A program made the translations under genes and the position numbers. Source: Pyxidicoccus caerfyrddinensis (lineage in GTDB: Bacteria; Myxococcota; Myxococcia; Myxococcales; Myxococcaceae). Taken from it: DNA of 64,000 nt. Positions 16,721 through 30,150 of this stretch are shown one piece after another. The stretch's first letter is position 1; every line of letters begins with the position of its first letter. The notes below the pieces were generated by a model, which was given only the letters and a program-made list of their open reading frames with translations, ran no database searches and was not told the origin of the DNA. Where the stretch lies: NCBI RefSeq assembly GCF_010894405.1, contig NZ_JAAIYA010000006.1, positions 310,001 to 374,000 on the forward strand. Direction: 5' to 3'.

Positions 16721-17908
16721 ATGCAAATGCGCCAATTCCCACTCCCCATTGCCGCGCTGCTGGGCGCGGCCCTGTCGTTCCTCCCGGGCTGCGAGAGCAC
16801 GAAGTCGAGCAGCCCCTCTCCGTCCGACTCGCAGACGCAGGAGTCCGCTCCCATGCAGGCCGCTGACGCCTGGAAGCGCGCCCGCGTGGGCGACCGCGTC
16901 ACCTATGCCTTCTCGGCGACGCAGGGCACCGAGCCCCGCGGCGGCGGCACCGCGCGCACGCTCGGCGGTCAGCTGACGCTGGAGGTGGTGGCCGTGCAGC
17001 AGCCCTGGGTCTGGGTGCGCGTGGCCTTCACCGACGAGGCCGGGCGGCCCCTGGCGCAGCCGCGGCTGGCGAAGGACCTGCTCCTTCCCGTGCGCGCGGA
17101 CACGACGCGCCCGCTCGACGTGCCCCATGGGGGCCAGGCCACCGCCGAGAATGCCTCCAGCGCGGGCCGCACCTGGGAGGCGCTGCGCTACGTCAGCGAC
17201 CAGCGCCCCGTGGACGGCCCCCTGCGCACGCGCGTGTACGCCAACACGCCGGGCCCGCTCTACCTCACCCACGGCCTGCTCGAGGCGAGCACCGAGGCGG
17301 CCGGCTTCCACACCCCGGGCGGCTTCACGGTGACGCTGCGCGAGTTCCGCGAGGGCACGGCCGACGCCAACGCCCCCGTGCCCGCGCTGGAGCGGCCCCT
17401 GGGGCCGGGCGCGTACTACGACCTGCGCGTGGACGTGGGCCCCACGCCTGGCGTGCAGCGCGTGTGCTTCACCGCCGAGCGCGGCTACGTCCTGCGCACC
17501 GAGGCCCCCGTGGACGGCGCTACCGGCGCGCCCTGCTCGGACTTCTCCCAGGCGGAGCCGGAGCCCCTGGAGGAGCTGCTGATGAACCTGCCCTGGAATG
17601 CGCTGTCCTCGATGGAGGGGCCTCCGACCGCCGCCGCGTCCGCAATCCGTGGCACCTTCACCGCGGAGGCCGGCACCGTGCCCGCCCTCATCACGCAGAG
17701 CACCGAGGACGCGGATGGCACCCAGCTCGTCCTCTCGGAGACCTACGCGGCCGACCCGTGGGCCCCGGGGCTCGCGGGCCTGCCGTATGAGGCGCGCTTC
17801 CAGCCGCTCTCCGGCAGCAGCGAGCGCGTCGCCACCGGTGGCAAGCGCGAGCCCCAGGGCGGCACGCGGCTCGTGCGTTGGGGCTCGTGGCTCGCGGGCC
17901 AGAAGTAG
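16721..17908 (+). CDS. hypothetical lipoprotein
   Basis: A 395-residue predicted lipoprotein with lipobox FLPGC and a Ser/Pro-rich linker after it. The mature protein (from about VGDRVTYAFSATQ) is beta-rich and hydrophilic, with a late Cys-containing part (VQRVCFTAERGYVLRTE). No known domain was recognised. ATGs at 16721 and 16727 are both possible; neither has a clear RBS. Probably faces the periplasm or cell surface. Confidence 0.7.
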   Translation: MQMRQFPLPIAALLGAALSFLPGCESTKSSSPSPSDSQTQESAPMQAADAWKRARVGDRVTYAFSATQGTEPRGGGTARTLGGQLTLEVVAVQQPWVWVRVAFTDEAGRPLAQPRLAKDLLLPVRADTTRPLDVPHGGQATAENASSAGRTWEALRYVSDQRPVDGPLRTRVYANTPGPLYLTHGLLEASTEAAGFHTPGGFTVTLREFREGTADANAPVPALERPLGPGAYYDLRVDVGPTPGVQRVCFTAERGYVLRTEAPVDGATGAPCSDFSQAEPEPLEELLMNLPWNALSSMEGPPTAAASAIRGTFTAEAGTVPALITQSTEDADGTQLVLSETYAADPWAPGLAGLPYEARFQPLSGSSERVATGGKREPQGGTRLVRWGSWLAGQK

Positions 17909-17961
17909 CGCCAGGCCCCAGGGGTCGTGCGCCGGGCGGGGGTAGGGGCCGTGCCCTCGCT

Positions 17962-17984
17962 CTCGGGGCATGACTCCCCCCGAG
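17962..17984. terminator. hairpin between lipoprotein gene and TPR kinase gene
   Basis: CTCGGGG and CCCCGAG can form a 7-bp stem with a nine-base loop, 53 bp after the stop at 17908. No T-tract. It may terminate the upstream transcript. Confidence 0.35.
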
Positions 17985-18020
17985 CGCCGGGGGGGCCGCG
18001 GCCCTTATGCTGCTGGCGCG

Positions 18021-20810
<2,790 letters not shown>

Positions 20811-20823
20811 GCGGGCGCGACGA

Positions 20824-21390
20824 CTACACCCGGATGCCGTCGTTGTGGCGCGCGTTGAAGATGCTGATGCTGGCCTCGCGCTGCAGCTGCCGGAGCTGGT
20901 TGTACTCCGCCTCGTCAATCGTCCCGTCGGCCATCGCCTTGCCCTTGGCCTCCGCGACGCGGGTCTGCTGCTCCATCAGGGAGCCGGCCTCGCCGGCGCT
21001 GACGGAGCCGTCACCGATGCCCTTCTGGATGCGGTTGCGCTGGCCGGTCTGGTGGCCTTCGATGTTGGAGCCGCGCTGCTCGGGCGCGACGGGGGCCTCG
21101 GACCCGTTGTGCCGCTGCTCGAAGATGTCGCGGCTGGCCTCCCGCTGCATCTTCCGCAGCTCCTTGCGCTCCTTCTTGTCAATCTTGCCATCGGCCATGG
21201 CGCGGTCCTTCGCTTCCGCGATCTGCGCCTGCTTCGCCTTCAGGCCGCTGGCCTCCTCGGAGGTGAGGGAGCCGTCAGCGATGCCCTTCTGGATGCGGTT
21301 GGCCTGGTTGCCCTGGCGGGTGGCGAAGGAGGAACGCTGGGCGTGGGAAGCAGCGGAGGAGCCGACAGAGGAGGAGCCGATGGCGCGCAT
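20824..21390 (-). CDS. hypothetical protein with tandem ADG-motif repeats
   Basis: A 188-residue protein made of a Ser-rich N-terminus (1-28) and two copies of a roughly 67-residue unit (about 29-95 and 117-183). Each unit has NRIQKGI-x-DGS, a coiled-coil-like segment, AMADG-x-ID, then LRK/RQ-x-QREAS and RHN. The ADGxID parts resemble EF-hand-like loops but lack the full set of calcium ligands. No signal peptide. Its end lies 13 bp from the convergent kinase gene. I recognise no family. Confidence 0.6.
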   Translation of the reverse strand: MRAIGSSSVGSSAASHAQRSSFATRQGNQANRIQKGIADGSLTSEEASGLKAKQAQIAEAKDRAMADGKIDKKERKELRKMQREASRDIFEQRHNGSEAPVAPEQRGSNIEGHQTGQRNRIQKGIGDGSVSAGEAGSLMEQQTRVAEAKGKAMADGTIDEAEYNQLRQLQREASISIFNARHNDGIRV

Positions 21391-21610
21391 GGGGGTTTGC
21401 CTTTCAGGTTCGCAGCGTCCGGAGGAGCGCTGTTGTGTGTGCCCATGCCTATTGCGAGGGGCATGCCACACACCCGCCGGGCTTGCGGCACAAGGTGCGC
21501 TCGTCTCTTCAGGGGTTTAGCGCGGGGGGCAGGGCACTCGGGCCCGGGCGGCGGGGGGCGTCCCTGGCGAGTCGCGTTGCCACCTGGCGACTGGAGTCGC
21601 CACCCCGGCC

Positions 21611-22960
<1,350 letters not shown>

Positions 22961-23026
22961 AGCGCCTGGAGGCTAGCACACGCGGTGTGCCCGGCACCCG
23001 CGGCGAGCGGAGCCCGGCACTGCCGC

Positions 23027-24085
23027 TCAGCAGGGGTCGCCGAGTATCTTCTTGCCGATGCCGGGCTGGCGCAGCTCCGCCCGCATGACGCGCGCGAAGA
23101 CGCGCTGGTCCCTGGGGTAGGGGCTGGACTGGAGGAGCTCCAGGACGTGGAGGGCCTTGGGCTCTCCCTTCCGCTTGAGCCACAGCAGCCGGCCCGCGAA
23201 GTCCTCCGCGGAGAAGCGGTCCGGGGTCACCGGTCGGCTGGAGCCGTAGCGCATCGCATCGCGGCCGATGCTGGCCAGGTCCATGGAGAAGTTGCCGTGC
23301 GACCCGAAGCCGATGGGGCTGACGGAGCTGACGACGGGGCGCACCTCGCGGCCGCCGTAGTCGATGCCGAGCTTGAAGTCGTTGCGCGCCTCACGGCGGG
23401 CCATGATGCCCATGGGGCCGTCGTTCCGTCCCGGCGTGTCCAGCCGCGCGGGCTTGGGTGTGACGGCGCCGGTGCCCTTGGGGATGTTGCGGGGCTGGGC
23501 CACGGGGATGAGCATCCCTCCATCTGGCGGCGCCCGGTTCACGAGGCCACGGAGCCGGTTGGGAGACAGCACCTGGGGCCCGTTGGCCATCGGATTCGAG
23601 ATGCGGTACTTGCCGTCGGGCGTCATCCCGCGCACCACGATGTAGTGCGCGCTCCGCTCCCCCGTCTTCGCGTTGACCGACTCCACCTGGGCAATGAGCT
23701 TGTGGCCCTGACGCAGGTGCTGTTGCAACTGGGTGTCCGAGTAGGAACCGGACAGCGCCGGGCCGCCCAGGGGGAGGTTGACGCGCTCCAGCATCTTCGT
23801 CAGGTCCTGGGGCGACGTCCCGTTCCGGGACACCAGGCCCTCGGAGAGCTCCTGGATGAGCCGGGCATCACTCAGACCGGGATACCTGTTGGCCCCCCGG
23901 GCGAGCATCGCCACCACGGCGGGGCCGCAGAAGGAGGCTCCGTTGACGTAGCCCTCGTTGGCGCCGTCCGGGCGGAGCTGATTGATGTGGGGGATGTTCA
24001 GCCAGTCGCGGCCCTTCGCGCCGCCCTTGCTCGAGGCGGCATTCTGCGTCGCGGACGGCTGGGTACCTGCACGGTGAACGCCCAC
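23027..24085 (-). CDS. C39-like cysteine peptidase family protein
   Basis: A 352-residue protein. The start is taken as GTG 24085 because AGAGGAG (24093-24099) precedes it at ideal distance; an upstream GTG at 24139 is poorer. Residues about 30-175 resemble the papain-like C39/C39_2 fold: C53 in GASFCGPAVVAM, H147 in SAHYIVVRG and N164 in RISNPM could form the Cys-His-Asn triad. The C-terminal half has no recognised domain. No signal peptide is visible, so it is cytoplasmic or exported by another route. Function may be peptide or bacteriocin cleavage; this is inference. Confidence 0.65.
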   Translation of the reverse strand: MGVHRAGTQPSATQNAASSKGGAKGRDWLNIPHINQLRPDGANEGYVNGASFCGPAVVAMLARGANRYPGLSDARLIQELSEGLVSRNGTSPQDLTKMLERVNLPLGGPALSGSYSDTQLQQHLRQGHKLIAQVESVNAKTGERSAHYIVVRGMTPDGKYRISNPMANGPQVLSPNRLRGLVNRAPPDGGMLIPVAQPRNIPKGTGAVTPKPARLDTPGRNDGPMGIMARREARNDFKLGIDYGGREVRPVVSSVSPIGFGSHGNFSMDLASIGRDAMRYGSSRPVTPDRFSAEDFAGRLLWLKRKGEPKALHVLELLQSSPYPRDQRVFARVMRAELRQPGIGKKILGDPC

Positions 24086-24092
24086 GGGTCCG

Positions 24093-24099
24093 CTCCTCT
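24093..24099 (-). promoter_or_regulatory. ribosome binding site fixing the GTG start of the C39-like gene
   Basis: AGAGGAG on the minus strand lies seven bases before the GTG at 24085. It is one of the better Shine-Dalgarno matches in the window and argues against the longer GTG start at 24139. Confidence 0.6.
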
Positions 24100-24208
24100 T
24101 CGCATCACTCCACCCAGGTATTGTCTCGAGAAGGCGCACAAGGTTGCCTGCCGCGTGTACGAGTGCGCCTGGACGTCCTGGCGTCGGGGGTTTCCCGTAT
24201 CCGGCCGC

Positions 24209-25819
24209 TCAGGAAATCTGCACCCCCGGCGCCATCGACATCTTGAACCAGAGGTGGAGCGTGGTGTGTCCGTTGGCGGGCAGCTCCACCTTCCACGTGA
24301 CGAAGCCGTTCTCATCGAGCACGGGCCCGCCGGTGGTCTTCTTCGTGTCCAGCTCCACCTTCACGTGCTCGATTTCCGCCACGGGGATGCGCTCGGTGAC
24401 GGTGACGGTGCGTGCTTCGCCGGACAGGTTGGACAGGTAGATGAGCCGGTGCAGGGTGTGCTCGGTCCACTTGCTCACCGCGTCCACCTCCTCGCGGTGC
24501 TTCTTGTCCTCGCGCTGGATGCGGATGGCGTCGTCCGGGCCGAAGCTCAGCTCGAACTTCTCCTGCGGCGCCACGAACAGCGTCTGCGTCCAGCCCACGA
24601 AGCCGTTGTCGCGCAGCAGCTCCACCGGGCCCGCCAGCACCGGACTGACGGAGGTATTGCGCGCCACCGCTCGCAGGAACGCCTTGGACTCCAGCTCCGG
24701 GAAGGCCACCAGCTCCGAGCGGGCCGCGTCCTCGAAGGTGAACAGCGGCACCACGTTGGGCCGCCCGTCCGAGGGCACGGTGTTCTTCCCGGGCGCTTTC
24801 AGATTTCGCGTCTCGCCGCCGTCGTCCACGCCCGGCAGGTCCACGGTGGCCGGCGCGGAGCCCTTCGCGGGAGCGCTGCCCAGGCCGGCCTTCTGCACCG
24901 CCACCTGCCGCGCCTGCACCAGCACCGTCTCGTTCTTCTTCTTCACCGTGAGCAGGTCGTCGCCCAGCAGCGGCGGCTCGATTCCCAGCGAGGAGCGCGC
25001 CGTGGAGAACTGGAGGTCCACGTCCTTCCAGTCCTCACCCGTGTCCTGCCACACCGCCGCGGACGCGGTGAAGCGCACCTGCCCGCCCTCCACCAGCCGT
25101 GCCGTGTGCAGCGGCCGCCACATGGCATTGGGCACCACGTAGTCGATGCGGACCTCCACCTCGCCGTCGGCGGTGGCCAGCAGGTCCGCCTCCAGCCAGG
25201 ACACCACCTGGTGGTCCACGCGGTCCATCGCCTGCCGCTGGCGCGCCACCGCGGTCAGCTCCTCCGACAGCCGCTCCATCGTGAAGCTGGCCTGGAGTGC
25301 GTCCTCGCGCAGCTGGCGCGCCCTGCGGAACATCGACTCGAAGGTGTCCTGCCACTGGGCCGCGGTGCCCATGCCCCAGCCGGCGTCCTCGGGGATTTCG
25401 CCGGCGCCCAACTCCAGCATGTTGCCCACGCGCTCGAAGCGGAGCCTGCCGCGCACCTGGTCCTCGAGCACCTGCCCGTACTCGCGCTGAAGCGCGCGCA
25501 GCCGCTCCTCCAGGAGGCGGGCCGCCTCGGGCTTGTCCGCGGTGCGGATGCGAAGGGCCCGGCGGAGGCGGGCGTCCGCCACCCGTGCGGGGCCGGAGAG
25601 CACCTCGGCGCGCAGGGACACGTCCTGCAGCACGGGCGCGATGCCCGGGAGCACGACACGGTTCTGCCCGGCGCGCACGCGCACGGTGCCCTGGCGCGTC
25701 ACCTGCGCGCGGTCCTCCAGCAACGTCACGCCGCGCACCGGCGCGTCCAGCCGCGTGGCCCCGGTGGGCAGCGGGGGTTCCTGACGCTCCACGCCCTGGG
25801 TCTGAATCTCGGTGCTCAT
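24209..25819 (-). CDS. MuiA-like DUF4140/DUF4139 protein
   Basis: A 536-residue protein of the mucoidy-inhibitor MuiA family. The N-terminal part (about 25-120) has the DUF4140 pattern VTLLEDRAQVTRQGTVRV with a helical RLLEERLRALQREY segment. The C-terminal part is DUF4139 (DYVVPNAMWRPLHTARL through ERIPVAEIEHVKVELD). No signal peptide. The gene starts one base after the stop of a second DUF4139 gene, so the two are an operon. The name comes from an old overexpression effect on capsule; biochemical function is unknown. Confidence 0.85.
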   Translation of the reverse strand: MSTEIQTQGVERQEPPLPTGATRLDAPVRGVTLLEDRAQVTRQGTVRVRAGQNRVVLPGIAPVLQDVSLRAEVLSGPARVADARLRRALRIRTADKPEAARLLEERLRALQREYGQVLEDQVRGRLRFERVGNMLELGAGEIPEDAGWGMGTAAQWQDTFESMFRRARQLREDALQASFTMERLSEELTAVARQRQAMDRVDHQVVSWLEADLLATADGEVEVRIDYVVPNAMWRPLHTARLVEGGQVRFTASAAVWQDTGEDWKDVDLQFSTARSSLGIEPPLLGDDLLTVKKKNETVLVQARQVAVQKAGLGSAPAKGSAPATVDLPGVDDGGETRNLKAPGKNTVPSDGRPNVVPLFTFEDAARSELVAFPELESKAFLRAVARNTSVSPVLAGPVELLRDNGFVGWTQTLFVAPQEKFELSFGPDDAIRIQREDKKHREEVDAVSKWTEHTLHRLIYLSNLSGEARTVTVTERIPVAEIEHVKVELDTKKTTGGPVLDENGFVTWKVELPANGHTTLHLWFKMSMAPGVQIS

Positions 25820-25820
25820 G

Positions 25821-28034
25821 TCAGGCCTCGCGGCGGTTGCCGCCCTCGAGCTCGTTGTTGGCGTACAGCTTCACCACGTACTGCGCGGAGAGCTGCTGCG
25901 TCTGGTTGGCCGGCACGGTGAGGCGCCAGCGCCGCCCGCCCTCCAGCGCCTTGGCGCCGCGCTCCTGCTGCGTGTAGGGCTCCCACGCGGGGGTGACGGT
26001 GCCCTCTTCCACCACCACCTCCGCGTCGGGCGCGGGCTGGGGAATGCGCTCGCGGACCTCGCAGGTGATGTCCCGGTCCAGGTTGTTGGCCAGGTCGATG
26101 GTGAGGTCGTGCCACAGCTCCGTCGTCGCCACGATTTTGGAGCCGCTGCGCTGCTCGCGGTAGCGGGTGTTGCGCGCGCAGCGGATGGCCTGCTCCACGC
26201 CCAGGCCCAGCTTGAAGTTGCCGCGCGGGGCCACGGTGGGCAGGGTGGTGGACAGCACGTACTCGCCGCCCACGTACACCTCGGCGGGGCCGGCCAGCAT
26301 GGGGGCGGGCAGCGGGTTGTTCACCTCGGCCTGACGGTAGACGTTCGAGTCCTCCCGGGGCACGGCCACGTAGAGGACGCTGGCGTCACCGGTGCGCGCA
26401 CCCAGCGCCACGGAGTGGAAGACGCCGTCCGAGGGGACGTCCACGGTGGCCTCGGCCGTGTAGCTGAAGTCGAAGCGGCTGGAGGCGTTCCGCACGTCGG
26501 CGGTGCCGCCGGGCAGCGGCGTGGAGGCCATGCCCTGGGCGCGTGCCTCCGCCCCGGCCACCGCCGCCATGACGTCGAACGTCACCTCCACCTGGAAGCG
26601 CGCCAGCGTCTCCAGGTAGAAGCGCCGCGCGTCCATGGGCTGGAGCCGGTTGCGGTGCGCCCCGTCCGATGCGGGGGCGAGCCGCAGGTGCGTGAAGACC
26701 ACCGCCTCCAGGCCGGCCTGCGTGGGCCCGGCGCCATAACCCCCCGAGGCGGGCCCGCCCCGGTCCATCTTCTTGGACATCTCCTTGCGGCGCGCGGGTG
26801 CCCCGGCGGATGCGGGCATCATGGACCTGCTGGGCGCGGGAGGAGGAGGGGCCATGGGGCCGGCGGCCACCGCCATGGGCTCCTCGGCCATCTCCTCCAT
26901 CTCCGCGTCCCGCTCCGCGAAGGCCTTCATCGACGGGGCGGCGAGCCGCTCCACGCCCCCTTCGTCGGCCATGACCTCGCTCATGAAGACGTCCGGGTCC
27001 GACGGGACGGGGGGCTCCAGGCTCTCCAGGTCCATGGGCGAATTGAGGGTGGGAAGCGGGAAGGGCGAGGGCGTGGGCAGCGCGCGCAGCAGCGCCTGCT
27101 GGTCCCGGTCGAAGTCGGAGAAGAGCGAGGCGGCGCCCTGCGGCGGCGGCCGGAAGCCCGCGCGCGCGGGGGGCGGGGGCTGCGCGCGGCCGATGCGGAT
27201 GGAGGACAGCTCCGGCAGCTCCGTCCAGCTCAGCGGGGCGGCGGTGGAGAGCACCAGCTTCACCCCGCTCCAGTCCTCGCCCGAGTGCTGGCCGATGAGG
27301 GCGCGCATCACCAGCTCCATCTGCCGGCAGTCCCGCGTCAGGCGGCACTGGTAGCTGGGGGCCCAGCGCGCGCCGGGGACGAAGTACTCCACGGAGAGGC
27401 TCGCGCGGGAGAGCGCGGCGCCCTGGTAGCGCAGCTTCACGTGCACGGACTTGTAGAGGTCCTGGGCCGTCACCTGCCGCGCGGTGGAGGCCAGGGCCAG
27501 CCGCTGCTCGAGGACGGCCACTTCCTCGCGCAGCGTGCGGAGCTGCTCGCCCAGGGCGCGCATCTCCGCGAGCCGGGCCTGCGCCCCGTCATGGGTGAAC
27601 TGCTCCAGCGCCATGCGCGCGCCCAGCGGCGAGGCCGGAGGGGGCTTGCCCTCCTCGGGCTTCGGGCGCGGGGGCACGGTGATGCCACCGAAGACGTTCA
27701 GCTCCCACTGGCGCTGGCGGATGTGGCTCTCCACCGTGCGCACCTGCTGCCGCAGCGTGCGAAGCGCGGCCTGGTCCACCGTCTCCAGGGGCGCCTCGCG
27801 GGGCGGCAGCCACAGGCCCACGCGCACGTTCGTGGCCGTGACGTCCGCGCCGTCGCCGCCGGTGGACAGCACCCGCACGCGCACCGTGGGGTCGAACAGC
27901 GCCAGCGGCAGCCGGGGGATTTCGAGCTCCCCGGGCGCGCGGCCCTCGGGGCAGTCCAGCGTCAGCAGCCGCGTCACCCGCGCGCCCTGCTGGTAGAGCG
28001 TCACGGTGTCGATGCGGGATTCCACGACGGGCAT
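25821..28034 (-). CDS. large MuiA-like DUF4139 protein
   Basis: A 737-residue paralogue of the following gene: N-terminal DUF4140-like segment (IDTVTLYQQGARVTRLLTL), a coiled-coil region near 110-195, and DUF4139 (VEYFVPGARWAPSYQCRL onward). It differs by a long low-complexity insertion (about 250-420) rich in Pro, Ala, Met and Gly. The stop is separated by one base from the start of the downstream paralogue. Tandem, unequal copies suggest a duplicated pair acting together, possibly as a hetero-oligomer (inference). Function unknown. Confidence 0.85.
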   Translation of the reverse strand: MPVVESRIDTVTLYQQGARVTRLLTLDCPEGRAPGELEIPRLPLALFDPTVRVRVLSTGGDGADVTATNVRVGLWLPPREAPLETVDQAALRTLRQQVRTVESHIRQRQWELNVFGGITVPPRPKPEEGKPPPASPLGARMALEQFTHDGAQARLAEMRALGEQLRTLREEVAVLEQRLALASTARQVTAQDLYKSVHVKLRYQGAALSRASLSVEYFVPGARWAPSYQCRLTRDCRQMELVMRALIGQHSGEDWSGVKLVLSTAAPLSWTELPELSSIRIGRAQPPPPARAGFRPPPQGAASLFSDFDRDQQALLRALPTPSPFPLPTLNSPMDLESLEPPVPSDPDVFMSEVMADEGGVERLAAPSMKAFAERDAEMEEMAEEPMAVAAGPMAPPPPAPSRSMMPASAGAPARRKEMSKKMDRGGPASGGYGAGPTQAGLEAVVFTHLRLAPASDGAHRNRLQPMDARRFYLETLARFQVEVTFDVMAAVAGAEARAQGMASTPLPGGTADVRNASSRFDFSYTAEATVDVPSDGVFHSVALGARTGDASVLYVAVPREDSNVYRQAEVNNPLPAPMLAGPAEVYVGGEYVLSTTLPTVAPRGNFKLGLGVEQAIRCARNTRYREQRSGSKIVATTELWHDLTIDLANNLDRDITCEVRERIPQPAPDAEVVVEEGTVTPAWEPYTQQERGAKALEGGRRWRLTVPANQTQQLSAQYVVKLYANNELEGGNRREA

Positions 28035-28313
28035 CGGTGCTCCCGGTCAAAGGTGGGGCCGAGGGCTCACCGCCCGTCAGCATGCGCCCACTTTCTTCCG
28101 GAACGGTCCGTGGCCACAAGGTGACGCACGGCGCTTCGCGCTCGGTCAAGGTGGGCAGTATGTCGAAAGACGCCCATGCGCGGCTGCTCGGCCTGCCTTG
28201 ACCCCGGAGCGGCGTCGGGTGGTGGAACCGCTCTTTCGGTATGGTGGGAGATTCCGGCACCTGGATGACCTTCGGTCCAGGGACCGGCTGACCCAATCTC
28301 AAGGAGACCTGTC

Positions 28314-28667
28314 ATGCCTCGGAAGTTGATTCGCTGGGTGTCGGCTTCGTGCTTCGTGTTGGCGCTCTCGGCCTGTGGTCCGGCGGAGACCCAGGAACAG
28401 ACGCCTTCGACGGTGGATGAAGTCGAGCAGAGCATCGGCTCGACGCCTTCGTGCACCAGCTCCACCACCGTGGTGGGCTTCATCCAGTCCAAGACGGACT
28501 GGGCCGCGGCCTGTGGCAACTGCGCCACTGTTGCGGGCGGAGGCTTCGGGCTCCCGGGCACGTACTACGAGCGGTGCTGCCAGCAGCCCCGCAGCGGCGA
28601 CGGCCCGACGACGTGCGGGAGCTGGAAGCTCATCAAGCCCGTCTGTTCCGCCTGCTCGCCACTCTGA
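28314..28667 (+). CDS. small Cys-rich lipoprotein
   Basis: A 117-residue predicted lipoprotein with AAGGAG upstream of ATG 28314. The signal peptide ends in LALSAC. The mature part is about 95 residues with eight Cys (CTSSTT; ACGNCATVAG; ERCCQQ; TTCGSWKLIKPVCSAC), likely a disulphide-rich fold. It shares its plan, not its sequence, with the small lipoproteins at 14403, 33692 and 42379. Function unknown. Confidence 0.65.
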   Translation: MPRKLIRWVSASCFVLALSACGPAETQEQTPSTVDEVEQSIGSTPSCTSSTTVVGFIQSKTDWAAACGNCATVAGGGFGLPGTYYERCCQQPRSGDGPTTCGSWKLIKPVCSACSPL

Positions 28668-28701
28668 TTCCGCAACGCGGGCCCGCGGCCTGATGTTGCC
28701 C

Positions 28702-28730
28702 GGCCGCTCCGAGTCCTCGTCGGAGCGGCC
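28702..28730. terminator. bidirectional terminator hairpin
   Basis: A perfect 11-bp inverted repeat (GGCCGCTCCGA / TCGGAGCGGCC) with a seven-base loop, between the ends of the convergent genes at 28667 and 28769. No T-run on either side. Confidence 0.7.
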
Positions 28731-28768
28731 TCGAGCCCGCCTGACTCCGCGTGGCGGGCAAAGGATCG

Positions 28769-29482
28769 CTACCTGGGCTCGCGAGGTGACGACAGGCTTC
28801 GTCGTGTCCCCCAGCTCGGCCAGCCCTCGGGCAGCCCTAGCGGCGTGCCCCGATACACCGCGAGGTCCTCCGACGGCGGTGACACGAGCGTGAGCCACGG
28901 ACACGGCGGGAGGGGGAGGTCCACCGTGCAGACGAGAATCTCTCGCGTGCGCGCGATGGGCTCCAGGTCGGCCATGACCTTGGCCAGTCGCTCTCCGTTG
29001 AAGGGGCAATACAAGAAGAAGACCGAGCCGATGACCATGTGGCCGGCGAGTGAGGCCGCATCGCCCTGGACGAACGAGACGCGCGAGAGGTTCAAGCGCC
29101 GGGTGAGCTCACGTGCCGCGAGGACGAGCCCGGGCTGAATCTCGAGCCCAATCGCCGAGGCTCCCGTCAGGAGGTGTACGAGCGCGGCGGCCCGGCCCAG
29201 GCCGGCGCCAACATCGACGAAGACGTCTGATGCCTGGACGCCCGCGAACTCCACCAGTCGGAGCAACGCATCGACAGGGCAGGGCAGGTAGGGAACACAG
29301 CCCGGTGGCAGCTCGGGTCCATCATCGGGAAGCGCGTCGAGGCCGAAGACCTGATTCACCCACGCATCCCGCTCCAGGGGAGGAACACCGAGGAGGGCCG
29401 AGCGGAAGCCTGCCGGGGACACCTGCGCGTTCATGAGCAGGGATTGAATCAACTCGGCGCTCGCGCGGTGAGTCTCTTCCAT
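28769..29482 (-). CDS. class I SAM-dependent methyltransferase
   Basis: A 237-residue cytoplasmic protein. VFVDVGAGLGRAAALVHLLT is motif I of the SAM-binding fold, followed by GLEIQPG (acidic end of beta-2) and QGDAASL (motif for adenine contacts). FFLYCPFNGERL resembles the DOT1/PrmA-like post-motif. The N-terminal 70 residues carry no known domain. The substrate is unknown. The ATG at 29482 has no clear RBS. Confidence 0.8.
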   Translation of the reverse strand: MEETHRASAELIQSLLMNAQVSPAGFRSALLGVPPLERDAWVNQVFGLDALPDDGPELPPGCVPYLPCPVDALLRLVEFAGVQASDVFVDVGAGLGRAAALVHLLTGASAIGLEIQPGLVLAARELTRRLNLSRVSFVQGDAASLAGHMVIGSVFFLYCPFNGERLAKVMADLEPIARTREILVCTVDLPLPPCPWLTLVSPPSEDLAVYRGTPLGLPEGWPSWGTRRSLSSPREPR

Positions 29483-29525
29483 GCGCCCAGTATACGGGAG
29501 GTGCCCGGGAGTGACGCCACCCGCC

Positions 29526-30083
29526 TCAGGCTCTCGCCACCAGTCGGGCCTCGTGACGCCCTTCTTCGGTCCAGCCCTCGGTGTACGAGACGCACGTCAG
29601 CCCGTGGAGCAGCCCGGGCAGCTCACCGTCCTCCAACAGGAAGCGGGCGGAGGGATGCGCATGCCGCTGGAGGTTGCTCCGGGTGGGCTGTGCGAAGACG
29701 AGCAGCCCGCCAGGCGCCAGCACCTTCGGGAAGCCGGCGAACAGCGGCCGCCAGAGGAAGTTCAGGCAGAGCACGACATCGAAAGGTCCGGGCGGGAGCG
29801 GCTCCACCTCCACGTCCAGACGCTGCGTCCGCAGGCCCACGCCCGCTGCCCGTGCATCCTCGGAGGCCCGCTCCAGCGCCACCTCCGAGATGTCCAGCAG
29901 GGTGACGTCCAGGCCCCGCCTCGCGAGCCACAGGGCCTCCCGTCCGGTGCCTCCCGCCACGTCGAGCGCACGGCCCGTGACGGGAAGCAGGTCCGCGAGC
30001 GAGCGCAGGAAGGCGGAGGGCTCCCGGGCTTCCTGCGGCTCGCGGTAGCGCGTGTTCCACCGCTGCCGGTCTTCCTCGGACAT
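29526..30083 (-). CDS. small class I SAM methyltransferase (TehB-like)
   Basis: A 185-residue methyltransferase; ATG 30083 (MSEEDRQRWNTRYRE) is preferred over a longer form. DVAGGTGREALWLARRG is motif I and LLDISEVALERA the second strand. FDVVLCLNFLWRPLF and LAPGGLLVFAQ follow in the usual order. The N-terminal WNTRYRE pattern is typical of TehB/UbiE-like small-molecule methyltransferases. Its 3' neighbour (28769) is another methyltransferase on the same strand, 43 bp away. Confidence 0.82.
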   Translation of the reverse strand: MSEEDRQRWNTRYREPQEAREPSAFLRSLADLLPVTGRALDVAGGTGREALWLARRGLDVTLLDISEVALERASEDARAAGVGLRTQRLDVEVEPLPPGPFDVVLCLNFLWRPLFAGFPKVLAPGGLLVFAQPTRSNLQRHAHPSARFLLEDGELPGLLHGLTCVSYTEGWTEEGRHEARLVARA

Positions 30084-30150
30084 GGTTGTTCCTGGGTAGA
30101 TGGGGAGTACGGAACCTCCGCCTACCATGTCCGAGGCGACGGAAGGACGC

